Origin: Calliopsis andreniformis
Lineage: Eukaryota; Arthropoda; Insecta; Hymenoptera; Andrenidae
Assembly (NCBI RefSeq): GCF_051401765.1
Contig: NW_027480449.1
Location: 4,092,001 to 4,156,000, forward strand
Reading direction: 5' to 3'
DNA: 64,000 nt
Shown here: positions 28,256-41,530 of the stretch, piece by piece
Numbering within the stretch: position 1 is the stretch's first letter
Layout: each line of letters opens with the position of its first letter
Position numbers and translations under genes: made by a program
Notes under the pieces: generated by a model
Told to the model about the DNA's origin: nothing
Database searches by the model: none
What the model saw: only the letters and a program-made list of their open reading frames with translations

Positions 28256-28401
28256 GGACTGAGTGTTGAGGGTTGAGTGATGAGAATTGGTGTTTGTGGA
28301 TAGAGATTTAAAGATTGCAGATTGAGTATTGAGTATTGAAAACTGTGAATTGATGATATTCTATTGAGGATTGAGAATTGGCAAGTGATTGTTGAGGACT
28401 G
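28256..28401 (+). repeat. Landmark cassette 14, type C
   Basis: Anchor at 28,297. Type C has GATTTAAAGATTGC, AAAACTGTGAATTGATG and CAAGTGATTG. This copy has GGCAAGTG, as does 34,594. Confidence 0.87.
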
Positions 28402-29324
28402 AGGTCTGAAGATTGAGGATTCAGATTTGAGGATCCAGGATTGAGGTGCGAGGACTGAGGATTGAGGATAGAGGATTGAGGATTGGGGATTGAGGATTGA
28501 GTATTGAGGATTGAGGATTGAAGATTGAGGATTAGGTTTTGCGGATTGAACATTGAGGATTGAGGATTGAGGATTGAGGACAGAAGATTGAGTATTGATG
28601 ATTGAAGATTGATGATTGAGGATTGAGGGTTATGGATTGAGGACGAGGACTGAGGGTTGAGTATTGATGTCTGAGGTCTGAGGATTGAGGATTGAGGATT
28701 GAGAATTGAGGATTGAGGATTGAGGATTGAAGATTGAGGATTGGGTATTGAGGATTGAAGAATGAGCATTGAGGATTGAGGATTGAGGATTCAGGATTGA
28801 GGATTGAGGATTGAGGAATGAGGATTGAGGATTGAGGGTTGTGGATTGGGGACCAGGACTGAGGGTTGAATATTGATGTTTGAGGTCTGAGGATTGAGGA
28901 TTGAGGATTGAGAATAGATGATTGAGGATTGAGGATTGAAGATTGAGGATTGGGTATTGAGGATTGAAGAATGAGGATTGATGACTGAGTATTGAGGATT
29001 GAGGATTGAGGATTGAGGATTGAGGATTGAGGATTGAGGATTGCGGATTGAAGATTGAGGATTGAGGATTGAGGATTAAACGTTGAGTATTGAGGATTGA
29101 AGATTGAGGATTGATGATTGAGGATTGAGGATTGAGGATTGAGGATTGAGGATTGAGGATTGAGTATTGAAGATTGAGGATTGATGATTGAGGATTGAGG
29201 ATTGAGGATTGAGGATTGAGTATTGGCGATTGAGGATTGAAGATTGAGGATTGAGGATTGAGGATTAATGATTGAGTATTGAGGATTGAAGATTGAGAAT
29301 TGAGGATTGAGGATTGAACATTGA

Positions 29325-29470
29325 GGACTGAGTGTTGAGGGTTGAGTGATGAGAATTGATGTTTGTGGATAGAGATTTGAAGATTGCAGATTGGGTGTTG
29401 AGTATTGAAAACTGTGAATTGAGGATATTCTATTGGGGATTGAGGATTGACAACTGATTCTTGAGGACTG
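29325..29470 (+). repeat. Landmark cassette 15, type A
   Basis: Anchor at 29,366; ends in ACAACTGATTCTTGAGG. Confidence 0.87.
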
Positions 29471-29785
29471 AGTGTTGAAGATTGAGGTTTGAGGACTCAG
29501 GACTGAGGATTGAGGATTGAGAATTGAGGATCGAGGATTGAGGATTGAAGATTGAGGATGGGTTATTGAGGATTGAAGAATGAGGATGGAGGATGGGCGA
29601 TTGAGCATTGAGGATTGAAGATTGAGTATTCAGGATTGGAAATTGACGATTGAGGATTGAGGATTGAGGATCGAGGATTGAGGATTGAGGATTGAAGATT
29701 GAGTATTGAGGATTGAAGATTGAGGATTGAGGATTGAGGATTGAGGATTGAGGATTGAGATTGAGAATTGAAGATTGAGGATTGG

Positions 29786-29931
29786 GGACTGAGTGTTGAG
29801 GGTTGAGTGATGAGGATTGATGTTTGTGGATAGAGATTTGAAGATTGCAGATTGAGTATTGAGTATTGAAACCTGTGAATTGAGGATATTCTATTGAGGA
29901 TTGAGGATTGACAACTGATTGTTGAGGACTG
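29786..29931 (+). repeat. Landmark cassette 16, type B2
   Basis: Anchor at 29,827; its counterpart is missing from the shortened HOR copy at 31-36 kb. Confidence 0.87.
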
Positions 29932-31232
29932 AGGGCTGAAGATTGAGGATTCAGGATTGAGGATTCAGAATTGAGGTTTGAGGAATGAGGATTGAGGATT
30001 GATGATTGAGGGTTGAGGATTGAGGATTGAGGATTGAAGATTCAGTATTGAGGATTGAAGATTGAGGATTGAGGTTTGAGGATTGAGGATTGAGGATTGA
30101 GGATTCAGGATTGAGGATTCAGGATTGAGGATTCATGATTGTGGTTCGAGGACAGAGGATTGAGGCTTGAGGATTGAGGATTGAGGATTGAGGATTGAGG
30201 ATTGAGGATTGAGGATTGAACATTGAGGATTGAGGATTGAGGATTGAGGATTGAGTAATGGGGATTGCGGATGGAACATTGAGGATTGAGGATTGAGGAT
30301 TGAGGACTGAAGATTGAATATTGATGATTGAAGATTGATGATTGAGGATTGAGAGTTGTGGATTGAGGACGAGGACTGAGGGTTGAGTATTGATGTCTGA
30401 GGTCTGAGGATTGAGGATTGAGGATTGAGAATTGAGGATTGAGGATTGAGGATTGGGGATTGAGGATTGAGAATCGAGGATTGAAGATTGAAGATTGGGT
30501 ATTGAGGATTGAACATTGAGTATTGAGGATTGAGGTTTGAGGACTGAGGATTGAGGATTGGAGATTGAATATTGATGATTGAAGGTTGAGGATTGAGGAT
30601 TGAGGGTTATGGATTCAGGAAGAGGACTGAGGGTTGAGTATTGATGTTTGAGGTCTGAGGATTGAGGATAGAGGATTGAGAATTGAGGATTGAGGATTGA
30701 GGATTGAAGATTGAGGATTGGGTATTGAGGATTGAAGAATGAGGACTGTGGATTGAGGATTGAGGATTGGGGATTGAAGATTGAGTATTGAGGATTGAAG
30801 ATTGAGGATTGAGGATTGAGGATTGAGGATTGAGGATTGAGGATTGAGGATTGATGATTGATGATTGAGGATTGAAGATTGAGTATTGAGGATTGAAGAT
30901 TGAGGATTGAGGATTGACGATTCAGGATTGAGGATTGAGGATTCAGGATTGAGGATTGATGTTTGAGGTCTGAGGATTGAGGATAGAGGATTGAGAATTG
31001 AGGATTGAGGATTGAGGATTGAGGATTCAGGATTGAGGATTCAGGATTGAGGATTGAGGATTGTGGTTCGAGGACAGAGGATTGAGGCTTGAGGATTGAG
31101 GATTGAGGATTGAGGATTGAGGATTGAGGATTGAGGATTTAAGATTGAGGATTGAGTATTGAGGATTGAGGATTAATGATTGAGTATTGAGGATTGTAGA
31201 TTGAGAATTGAGGATTGAGGATTGAACATTGA

Positions 31233-31378
31233 GGACTGAGTGTTGAGGGTTGAGTGATGTGGATTGATGTTTGTGGATAGAGATTTGAAGATTGCAGATT
31301 GAGTATTGAGTATTGAAACCTGCGAATTGAGGATATTCTATTGGGGATTGAGGATTGACAACTGATTGTTGAGGACTG
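31233..31378 (+). repeat. Landmark cassette 17, type B with A-type left flank
   Basis: Anchor at 31,274. The body is type B (GATGTGGATTG, AAACCTGCGAATTG), but the 100 bases to its left carry the ATTAATGATTGAG and GAACATTGAGGACTG of type A flanks. It looks like a recombinant. Confidence 0.85.
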
Positions 31379-33552
31379 AGGGCTGAAGATTGAGGATTCA
31401 GGATTGAGGATTCAGAATTGAGGTTTGAGGACTGAGGATTGAGGATTGAGGATTGAGGGTTAAGGATTGAGGATTGAGGATTGAAGATTCAGTATTGAGG
31501 ATTGAAGATTGAGGGTTGAGGTTTGAGGATTGACGATTGAGGATTGAGGATTCAGGATTGAGGATTCAGGATTGAGGATTCAGGATTGTGGTTCGAGGAC
31601 AGAGGATTGAGGCTTGAGGATTGAGGATTGAGGATTGAGGATTGAGTATTGAGGATTTCAGATTGAGGATTGGGTATTGAGGATTGAACATTGAGGATTG
31701 AGGATTGAGGATTGAGGATTGAGTATTGGGGATTGCGGTCTGAACATTGAGGATTGAGGATTGAGGATTGAGGACTGAAGATTGAATATTGATGATTGAA
31801 GATTGATGATTGAGGATTGAGAGTCGTGGATTGAGGACGAGGACTGAGGGTTGAGTATTGATGTCTGAGGTCTGAGGATTGAGGATTGAGGATTGAGAAT
31901 TGAGGATTGAGGATTGACGACTGAAGATTGAGGATTGGGTATTGAGGATTGAAGAATGAGGATTGAGGATTGAAGGTTGAGTATTGAGGATTGAAGATTG
32001 AGGATTGAGGACTGAGGATTGAGGATTGAGGATTGAGGATTGAGGATTGAGGGCTGAAGATTGAGGATTGAGGATTGAGGATCGAGGATTGAAGATTGAA
32101 GATTGGGTATTGAGGATTGAACATTGAGTATTGAGGATTGAGGTTTGAGGATTGAGGATTGAGGATTGAGGATTGAATATTGAATATTGATGATTGAAGG
32201 TTGAGGATTGAGGATTGAGGGTTATGGATTCAGGACGAGGACTGAGGGTTGAGTATTGATGTTTGAGGTCTGAGGATTGAGGATAGAGGATTGAGAATTG
32301 AGGATTGAGGATTGAGGATTGAAGATTGAGGATTGGGTATTGAGGATTGAAGAATGAGAACTGTGGATTGAGGATTGAGGATTGAGGATTGAAGATTGAG
32401 TATTGAGGATTGAAGATTGAGGATTGAGGATTGAGGATTGAGGATTGAGGATTGAGGATTGAGGATTGAGGATTGAGGATTGAGGATTGAAGATTGAGTA
32501 TTGAGGATTGAAGATTGAGGATTGAGGATTGACGATTGAGGATTGAGGATTGAGGATTGAGGATTGAGGATTGATGTTTGAGGTCTGAGGATTGAGGAAA
32601 GAGGATTGAGAATTGAGGATTGAGGATTGAGGATTGAGGATTCAGGATTGAGGATTCAGGATTGAGGTTCAGGATTGTGGTTCGAGGACAGAGGATTGAG
32701 GCTTGAGGATTGAGGATTGAGGATTGAGGATTGAGGATTGAGGATTGAGGATTTAAGATTGAGGATTGGGTATTGAGGATTGAACAATGAGGATTGAGGA
32801 TTGAGGATTGAGGATTGAGGTCTGAAGATTAAATATTGATGATTGAAGATTGAGGATTGGGGATTGAGGGATGTGGATTGGGGACCAGGACTGAGGGTGG
32901 AGTATTTACGTTTGAGGTCTGAGGATTGAGGATTGAGGATTGAGGATTGAGGATTGAGGATTGAGGACTGAGGACTGAAGATTGAGGATTGAGGGTTGAG
33001 GATTAAAGGTTGAGCATTGAGGATTGAAGATTGAGGATTGATGATTGAGGATTGAGGATTGAGGATTGAGGATTGAGGATTGAGTATTGGGGATTGCGGA
33101 TTGAACATTGAGGATTGAGGATTGAGGATAGAGGACTGAGGATTGAGGATTGAGGATTGAGAGTTGTGGATTGAGGGTTGAGAATTGAAGATTGAGGATT
33201 GGGTATTGAGGATTGAAGAATGAGCATTGACGATTGAGGATTGATGATTGAGGATTGAGGATTGAGGATTGAGGATTGCGGATTGAAGATTGAGGATTGA
33301 GGATTGAGGATTAAATGTTGAGTATTGAGGATTGAAGATTGAGGATTGATGATTGAGGATTGAGGATTGAGGATTGAGGATTGAGGATTGAGTATTGAAG
33401 ATTGAGGATTGATGATTGAGGATTGAGGATTGAGGATTGAGGATTGAGTATTGGGGATTGAGGATTGAAGATTGAGTATTGAGGATTGAGGATTAATGAT
33501 TGAGTATTGAGGATTGAAGATTGAGAACTGAGGATTGAGGATTGAACATTGA

Positions 33553-33698
33553 GGACTGAGTGTTGAGGGTTGAGTGATGAGAATTGATGTTTGTGGATAG
33601 AGATTTGAAGATTGCAGATTGGGTGTTGAGTATTGAAAACTGTGAATTGAGGATATTCTATTGGGGATTGAGGATTGACAACTGATTGTTGAGGACTG
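33553..33698 (+). repeat. Landmark cassette 18, type A
   Basis: Anchor at 33,594, counterpart of cassette 13. Confidence 0.87.
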
Positions 33699-34552
33699 AG
33701 GGCTGAAGATTGAGGATTCAGGATTGAGGATTCAGAATTGTGGTTTGAGGACTGAGGATTGAAGATTGAAGATTGAGTATAGGGGGTTGAGGATTGAGGA
33801 TTGAGGATTGAGGATTGAGGATGAGGGTTGAGGGTTGAAGATTGAGGTTTGAGGACTCAGGACTGAGGGTTGAGGATTGAGAATTGAGGATTGAGGATTG
33901 AGGATTGAAGATTGAGGATGGGGTATTGAGGATTGAAGAATGAGGATGGAGGATGGGCGATTGAGGATTGAGGATTGCAGATTGAGTATTCAGGATTGGA
34001 AATTGACAATTGAGGATTGAGGATTGAGGATTGAGGATTAAGGATTGAGGATTGAGGATTGAAGATTCAGTATTGAGGATTGAAGATTGAGGATTGAGGT
34101 TTGAGGATTGACGATTGAGGATTGAGGATTCAGGATTGAGGATTCAGGATTGAGGATTCAGGATTGTGGTTCGAGGACAGAGGATTGAGGCTTGAGGATT
34201 GAGGATTGAGGATTGAGGATTGAGTATTGAGGATTTCAGATTGAGGATTGGGTATTGAGGATTGAACATTGAGGATTGAGGATTGAGGATTGAGGATTGA
34301 GTATTGAGGATTGAGGATTGACGACTGAAGATTGAGGATTGGGTATTGAGGATTGAAGAATGAGGATTGAAGGTTGAGTATTGAGGATTGAAGATTGAGG
34401 ATTGAGGACTGAGGATTGAGGATTGAGGATTGAGGATTGAGGATTGAGGGCTGAAGATTGAGGATTCAGGATTGAGGATTCAGGACTGTGGTTTGAGGAC
34501 TGTGGATTGAGGATTGAGGATTGAGGATTGAGGATTGAAAATTGAGGACTTG

Positions 34553-34698
34553 GGACTGAGTGTTGAGGGTTGCGTGATGAGAATTGGTGTTTGTGGATAG
34601 AGATTTAAAGATTGCAGATTGAGTATTGAGTATTGAAAACTGTGAATTGATGATATTCTATTGAGGATTGAGAATTGGCAAGTGATTGTTGAGGACTG
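34553..34698 (+). repeat. Landmark cassette 19, type C
   Basis: Anchor at 34,594, counterpart of cassette 14; has GGGTTGCGTGATGAG where others have GGGTTGAGTGATGAG. Confidence 0.87.
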
Positions 34699-35279
34699 AG
34701 GTCTGAAGATTGAGGATTCAGATTTGAGGATCCAGGATTGAGGTTTGAGGACTGAGGATTGAGGATAGAGGATTGAGGATTGGGGATTGAGGATTGAGTA
34801 TTGAGGATTGAGGATTGAAGATTGAGGATTAGGTTTTGCGGATTGAACATTGAGGATTGAGGATTGAGGATTGAGGACAGAAGATTGAGTATTGATGATT
34901 GAAGATTGATGATTGAGGATTGAGGGTTATGGATTGAGGACGAGGACTGAGGGTTGAGTATTGATGTCTGAGGTCTGAGGATTGAGGATTGAGGATTGAG
35001 AATTGAGGATTGAGGATTGACGACTGAAGATTGAGGATTGGGTATTGAGGATTGAAGAATGAGGATTGAGGATTGAGGATTGAGGATTGAGGATTGAGGA
35101 TTGAGGATTGAGGATTGAGTATTGAAGATTGAGGATTGATGATTGAGGTTTGAGGATTGAGGATTAAGGATTGAGCATTGGCGATTGAGGATTGAAGATT
35201 GAGGATTGAGGATTGAGGATTAATGATTGAGTATTGAGGATTGAAGATTGAGAATTGAGGATTGAGGATTGAACATTGA

Positions 35280-35425
35280 GGACTGAGTGTTGAGGGTTGA
35301 GTGATGAGAATTGATGTTTGTGGATAGAGATTTGAAGATTGCAGATTGGGTGTTGAGTATTGAAAACTGTGAATTGAGGATATTCTATTGGGGATTGAGG
35401 ATTGACAACTGATTCTTGAGGACTG
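35280..35425 (+). repeat. Landmark cassette 20, type A
   Basis: Anchor at 35,321, counterpart of cassette 15. Confidence 0.87.
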
Positions 35426-36634
35426 AGGGTTGAAGATTGAGGTTTGAGGACTCAGGACTGAGGATTGAGGATTGAGAATTGAGGATCGAGGATTGAGGAT
35501 TGAAGATTGAGGATGGGGTATTGAGGATTGAAGAATGAGGATGGAGGATGGGCGATTGAGCATTCAGGATTGAAGATTGAGTATTCAGGATTGGAAATTG
35601 ACGATTGAGGATTGAGGATTGAGGATCGAGGATTGAGGATTGAGGATTGAAGATTGAGTATTGAGGATTGAAGATTGAGGTTTGAGGATTGAGGATTGAG
35701 GATTGAGGATTGAGGATTGAGGATTGAGGATTGAGGATTGAGTAATGGGGATTGCGGATGGAACATTGAGGATTGAGGATTGAGGATTGAGGACTGAAGA
35801 TTGAATATTGATGATTGAAGATTGATGATTGAGGATTGAGAGTTGTGGATTGAGGACGAGGACTGAGGGTTGAGTATTGATGTCTGAGGTCTGAGGATTG
35901 AGGATTGAGGATTGAGAATTGAGGATTGAGGATTGAGGATTGGGGATTGAGGATTGAGGATCGAGGATTGAAGATTGAAGATTGGGTATTGAGGATTGAA
36001 CATTGAGTATTGAGGATTGAGGTTTGAGGACTGAGGATTGAGGATTGGAGATTGAATATTGATGATTGAAGGTTGAGGATTGAGGATTGAGGGTTATGGA
36101 TTCAGGAAGAGGACTGAGGGTTGAGTATTGATGTTTGAGGTCTGAGGATTGAGGATAGAGGATTGAGAATTGAGGATTGAGGATTGAGGATTGAAGATTG
36201 AGGATTGGGTATTGAGGATTGAAGAATGAGGATTGAGGATTGAGGATTGCGTATTGAGGATTGAAGATTGAGTATTGAGGATTGAAGATTGAGGATTGAG
36301 GATTGAGGATTGAGGATTGAGGATTGAGGATTGAGGATTGAAGATTGAGTATTGAGGATTGAAGATTGAGGATTTTGGATTGAGGATTGAGGATTGAGTA
36401 TTGAAGATTGAGGATTGGGGATTGAGGACTGACGATTGAGGATTGAGTACTGAGGATTGAGAATTGAGGATTGAGGATTGAAGATTGAGTATTGAGGATT
36501 GAAGATTGGGAATTGAGGATTGAGGATTGAGGTTTGAAGATGAGGGCTGAGGGTTGAGGATTGAGGTTTGAGGACTGAGGATTGAGGATTGAGGATTGAG
36601 GATTGAGGATTGACGATTGAAAATTGAGGATTGG

Positions 36635-36780
36635 GGACTGAGAGCTGATGATTGAGTGATGAGGATTGATGTTTGTGGATAGAGATATGAAGATTGCAGA
36701 TTGAGTATTGCGTATGGAAAACTCTGATCTGAGGATACTCTAGTGAGGATTGAGGATTGACAACTGAGTGTTGAGGACTG
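36635..36780 (+). repeat. Landmark cassette 21, type D
   Basis: Anchor at 36,676. Type D is the most divergent: GAGATATGAAG, GCGTATGGAAAACTCTGATC and GATACTCTAGTGAGG. Its relative is at 43,899. Confidence 0.87.
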
Positions 36781-37597
36781 AGGGCTGAAGATTGAGGATT
36801 CAGGATTGAGGATTCAGGACTGTGGTTTGAGGACTGTGGATTGAGGATTGAGGATTGGGGATTGAGGATTGAGGATCGAGGATTGAAGATTGAAGATTGG
36901 GTATTGAGGATTGAACATTGAGTATTGAGGATTGAGGATTGAGGATTGAGGATTGAGGATTGAAGATTGAATATTGATGATTGAAGGTTGAGGATTGAGG
37001 ATTGAGGGTTATGGATTCAGGACGAGGACTGAGGGTTGAGTATTGATGTTTGAGGTCTGAGGATTGAGGATTGAGGATTTAAGATTGAGGATTGGGTATT
37101 GAGGATTGAACATTGAGGATTGAGGATTGAGGATTGAGGATTGAGGACTGAAGATTGAATATTGATGATTGAAGATTGAGGATTGGGGATTGAGGGATGT
37201 GGATTGGGGACCAGGACTGAGGGTTGAATATTGACGTTTGACGTCTGAGGATTGAGGATTGAGGATTGAGAATTGAGGATTGAGGATTGAGGATTGAAGA
37301 TTGAGGATTGGGTATTGAGGATTGAAGAATGAGGATTGAGGATTGAGGATTGAGGATTGTGTATTGAGGGTTGAGGATTGAGGATTGAAGATTGAGTATT
37401 GAGGATTGAAGATTGAGGATTGAGTATAGAGGATCGAGGATTGAGAATGAGGGCTGAAGGTTGAGGATTGAGGTTTGAGGATTGAGGACTGAGGATTGAG
37501 GATTGATGATTGAGTATTGAGGATTGAAGATTGAGGATTGAGGATTGAGGATTGAGGACTGAGGATTGAGGATTGAGGATTGAAAATTGAGGACTGG

Positions 37598-37743
37598 GGA
37601 CTGAGTGTTGAGGGTTGAGTGATGAAAATTGTCGTTTGTGGATAGAGATTTAAAGATTGCAGATTGAGTATTGAGTATTGAAAACTGTGAATTGATGATA
37701 TTCCATTGAGGAATGAGAATTGACAAGTGATTGTTGAGGACTG
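37598..37743 (+). repeat. Landmark cassette 22, type C
   Basis: Anchor at 37,639; has GTCGTTTGTGG and ATTCCATTGAGG. Confidence 0.87.
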
Positions 37744-38659
37744 AGGTCTGAAGATTGAGGATTCAGGATTGAGGATCCAGGATTGAGGTTTGAGGACTGA
37801 GGATTGAGGATAGAGGATTGACGATTGAGGATTGAGGATTGAGTATTCAGGATTGAGGATTGAAGATTGAGGATTGGGTTTTGCGGACTGAACGTTGAGG
37901 ATTGAGGATTGAGGATTGAGGACAGAAGATTGAGTATTGATGATTGAAGATTGATGATTGAGGATTGAGGGTTATGGATTGAGGACGAGGACTGAGGGTT
38001 GAGTACTGATGTCTGAGGTCTGAGGATTGAGGATTGAGGATTGAGAATTGAGGATTGAGGATTGAGGATTGAAGATTGAGGATTGGGTATTGAGGATTGA
38101 AGAATGAGCATTGAGGATTGAGGATTGAGGATTGAGGATTGAAGATTGAGGATTGAGGATTGAGGTTTGAGAATTGAAGATTGAGTATTGAGGATTGAAG
38201 ATTCAGGATTGAGGATTGAGGATTGAGGATTTAGGATTGACGTTTGAAGATTGAGGATTGGGTATTGAGGATTGAAGAATGAGGACTGAGGATTGAGGAT
38301 TGAGCATTGAGGATTGAAGATTGAGTATTGAGGATTGAAGATTGAGGATTGAGGATTGGGTATTGATGGTTGATCATTGAGGATTGAGGATTGAGGATTG
38401 AGGATTGAGGATTGAGGACTGAAGATTGAATATTGATGATTGAAGATTGAGGATTGGGGATTGAGGGATGTAGATTGGGGACCAGGACTGAGAGTCGAAT
38501 ATTGACGTTTGAGGTCTGAGGATTGAGGATTGAGGATTGAGAATTGAGGATTGAGGATTGAGGATTGAAGATTGAGGATTGGGTATTGAAGATTGAGGAT
38601 TGAGGATTGAGGATTAAAGGTTGAGCATTGAGGATTGAAGATTGTGGATTGATGATTGA

Positions 38660-40077
38660 GGATTGAGGATTGAGGATTGAGGATTGAGGACTGAATATTG
38701 AAGATTGAGGATTGATGATTGAGGTTTGAGTATTGAGGATTGAAGATTGAGGATTGAGGAATGAGGATTGACAACTGATTGTTGAGGACTGAGGGCTGAA
38801 GATTGAGGATTCAGGATTGAGGATTCAGAATTGAGGTTTGAGGACTGAGGATTGAGGATTGAGGATTGAAGATTGAATATTGATGATCGAAGATTGAGGA
38901 TTGAGGATTGAGGGTTGTGTATTGAGGACGAGGACTGAGGGTTGAGTATTGATGTCTGAGGTCTGAGGATTGAGGATTGAGGATTGAGAATAGAGGATTG
39001 AGGATTGAGGAATGAAGATTGAGGATTTGGTGTTGAGGATTGAAGAATCAGGATTGAGGATTGAGGATTGAGTATTGAGGATTGAAGATTGAGTATTGAG
39101 GATTGAAGATTGAGGATTGAGGATTGAGGATTGAGGATTGAGGATTGAGGATTGAGGATTGAAGATTGAGTATTGATGATTGAAGATTGAGGATTGAGGA
39201 TTGAGGATTGATGGCTGAGTATTGAGGATTGAAGATTGAGGATTCAGGATTGAGGATTGAGGATTGAGGAATGAGGATTGAGGATTGAGGGTTGTGGATT
39301 GGGGACCAGGACTGAGGGTTGAATATTGATGTTTGATGTCTGAGGATTGAGGATTGAGGATTGAGAATAGATGATTGAGGATTGAGGATTGAAGATTGAG
39401 GATTGGGTATTGAGGATTGAAGAATGAGGATTGAGGATTGAGGATTGAGGCCTGAGGATTGAGAATTGAGAACTGAGGGTGAGGACTGAGGGCTGAGGTT
39501 TGAAGCTTGAGGAATGAGGACTAACGATTGAGGATTGAGGATTGAAGATTGAGTATAGAGGATTGAAGATTGTCGATTGAGGATTGAGGATTGAGGATTG
39601 AGGATTGAAGATTGAGGATTGGGGACTGAGTGTTGAGGGCTGAGTGATGAGAATTGATGTTTGTGGATAGAGATTTGAAGATTGCAGATTGAGTATTGCG
39701 TATGGAAAACTCTGAACTGAGGATATTCTATTGAGGATTGAGGATTGACAACTGATTGTTGAGGACTGAGGGCTGAAGATTGAGGATTCAGTATTGAGGA
39801 TTCAGGATTGTGGTTTGAGGACAGAGGATTGAGGATTGAGGTTTGAAGATTAAGGATTGAGGATTGAGGCTTGAAGATTGAGGATTGGGTATTGCGGATT
39901 GAATATTGAGGGTTGAGGATTGAGGATTGAGGATTCAGGATTGAGGATTCAGGATTGAGGATTCAGGATTGTTGTTCGAGGACAGAGGATTGAGGCTTGA
40001 GGATTGAGGATTGAGGATTGAGGATTGAGGATTGAGGATTGAGGATTTAAGATTGAGGATTGTGTATTGAGGATTGA
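38660..40077. repeat. 1,418-bp tandem duplication, left copy
   Basis: This left copy matches 40,078-41,530 at a constant offset of 1,418, checked at 38,761/40,179, 38,883/40,301, 39,664/41,082 and 39,971/41,389. Only two substitutions were noticed, near 39,505 (GAAGCTTGAG against GAAGTTTGAG) and 39,556 (GTATAGAGG against GTATTGAGG). Both copies share a rare GTTGTTCGAGG variant of the common GTGGTTCGAGG. Confidence 0.92.
39623..39768 (+). repeat. Landmark cassette 23, type D'
   Basis: Anchor at 39,664. Type D' has GCGTATGGAAAACTCTGAAC but GATTTGAAG and ATTCTATTGAGG, intermediate between D and B2. It is duplicated at 41,082. Confidence 0.88.
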
Positions 40078-41530
40078 ACATTGAGGATTGAGGATTGAGG
40101 ATTGAGGACTGAATATTGAAGATTGAGGATTGATGATTGAGGTTTGAGTATTGAGGATTGAAGATTGAGGATTGAGGAATGAGGATTGACAACTGATTGT
40201 TGAGGACTGAGGGCTGAAGATTGAGGATTCAGGATTGAGGATTCAGAATTGAGGTTTGAGGACTGAGGATTGAGGATTGAGGATTGAAGATTGAATATTG
40301 ATGATCGAAGATTGAGGATTGAGGATTGAGGGTTGTGTATTGAGGACGAGGACTGAGGGTTGAGTATTGATGTCTGAGGTCTGAGGATTGAGGATTGAGG
40401 ATTGAGAATAGAGGATTGAGGATTGAGGAATGAAGATTGAGGATTTGGTGTTGAGGATTGAAGAATCAGGATTGAGGATTGAGGATTGAGTATTGAGGAT
40501 TGAAGATTGAGTATTGAGGATTGAAGATTGAGGATTGAGGATTGAGGATTGAGGATTGAGGATTGAGGATTGAGGATTGAAGATTGAGTATTGATGATTG
40601 AAGATTGAGGATTGAGGATTGAGGATTGATGGCTGAGTATTGAGGATTGAAGATTGAGGATTCAGGATTGAGGATTGAGGATTGAGGAATGAGGATTGAG
40701 GATTGAGGGTTGTGGATTGGGGACCAGGACTGAGGGTTGAATATTGATGTTTGATGTCTGAGGATTGAGGATTGAGGATTGAGAATAGATGATTGAGGAT
40801 TGAGGATTGAAGATTGAGGATTGGGTATTGAGGATTGAAGAATGAGGATTGAGGATTGAGGATTGAGGCCTGAGGATTGAGAATTGAGAACTGAGGGTGA
40901 GGACTGAGGGCTGAGGTTTGAAGTTTGAGGAATGAGGACTAACGATTGAGGATTGAGGATTGAAGATTGAGTATTGAGGATTGAAGATTGTCGATTGAGG
41001 ATTGAGGATTGAGGATTGAGGATTGAAGATTGAGGATTGGGGACTGAGTGTTGAGGGCTGAGTGATGAGAATTGATGTTTGTGGATAGAGATTTGAAGAT
41101 TGCAGATTGAGTATTGCGTATGGAAAACTCTGAACTGAGGATATTCTATTGAGGATTGAGGATTGACAACTGATTGTTGAGGACTGAGGGCTGAAGATTG
41201 AGGATTCAGTATTGAGGATTCAGGATTGTGGTTTGAGGACAGAGGATTGAGGATTGAGGTTTGAAGATTAAGGATTGAGGATTGAGGCTTGAAGATTGAG
41301 GATTGGGTATTGCGGATTGAATATTGAGGGTTGAGGATTGAGGATTGAGGATTCAGGATTGAGGATTCAGGATTGAGGATTCAGGATTGTTGTTCGAGGA
41401 CAGAGGATTGAGGCTTGAGGATTGAGGATTGAGGATTGAGGATTGAGGATTGAGGATTGAGGATTTAAGATTGAGGATTGTGTATTGAGGATTGAACATT
41501 GAGGATTGAGGATTGAGGATTGAGGATTGA
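40078..41530. repeat. 1,418-bp tandem duplication, right copy
   Basis: Second copy of 38,660-40,077; the match runs about 35 bases into a third period and then switches to a GTATTGGGGATTGCGG context. The near-absence of differences marks this as one of the youngest events in the window, or as a spot of ongoing conversion. Confidence 0.9.
41041..41186 (+). repeat. Landmark cassette 24, type D'
   Basis: Anchor at 41,082, the 1,418-bp tandem copy of cassette 23. Confidence 0.88.

Larger units (their letters stand above)
24448..30743. repeat. 6.3-6.8-kb HOR, copy 1
   Basis: This segment matches 31,233-36,230 with offsets that fall stepwise from 6,785 (24,489/31,274) to 6,764, 6,652 (26,351/33,003), 6,499 (27,095/33,594), 6,297 (28,297/34,594), 5,955 (29,366/35,321) and 5,487 (30,516/36,003). 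The steps show that the second copy has lost several pieces. This copy holds six landmark cassettes, including the first C-type one at 28,297. Confidence 0.8.
31233..36230. repeat. 6.3-6.8-kb HOR, copy 2 (internally shortened)
   Basis: Second, shorter copy of 24,448-30,743. The B2-type cassette present at 29,827 in copy 1 is missing here, consistent with a deletion between about 35,425 and 35,700. The B cassette at its left edge (31,274) has an A-type left flank. The match ends near 36,230, where AGAATGA is followed by GGATTGA instead of GGACTGT. Confidence 0.8.
36231..38659. repeat. Satellite mosaic with D and C cassettes
   Basis: No gene or unique sequence. It contains the D-type cassette at 36,676, whose closest relative is at 43,899 (offset 7,223), and a C-type cassette at 37,639. 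Short stretches resemble 28.3-29 kb and 48.4-49 kb, but I could not extend any one match over the whole segment, so it looks like a patchwork of several sources. Confidence 0.75.
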
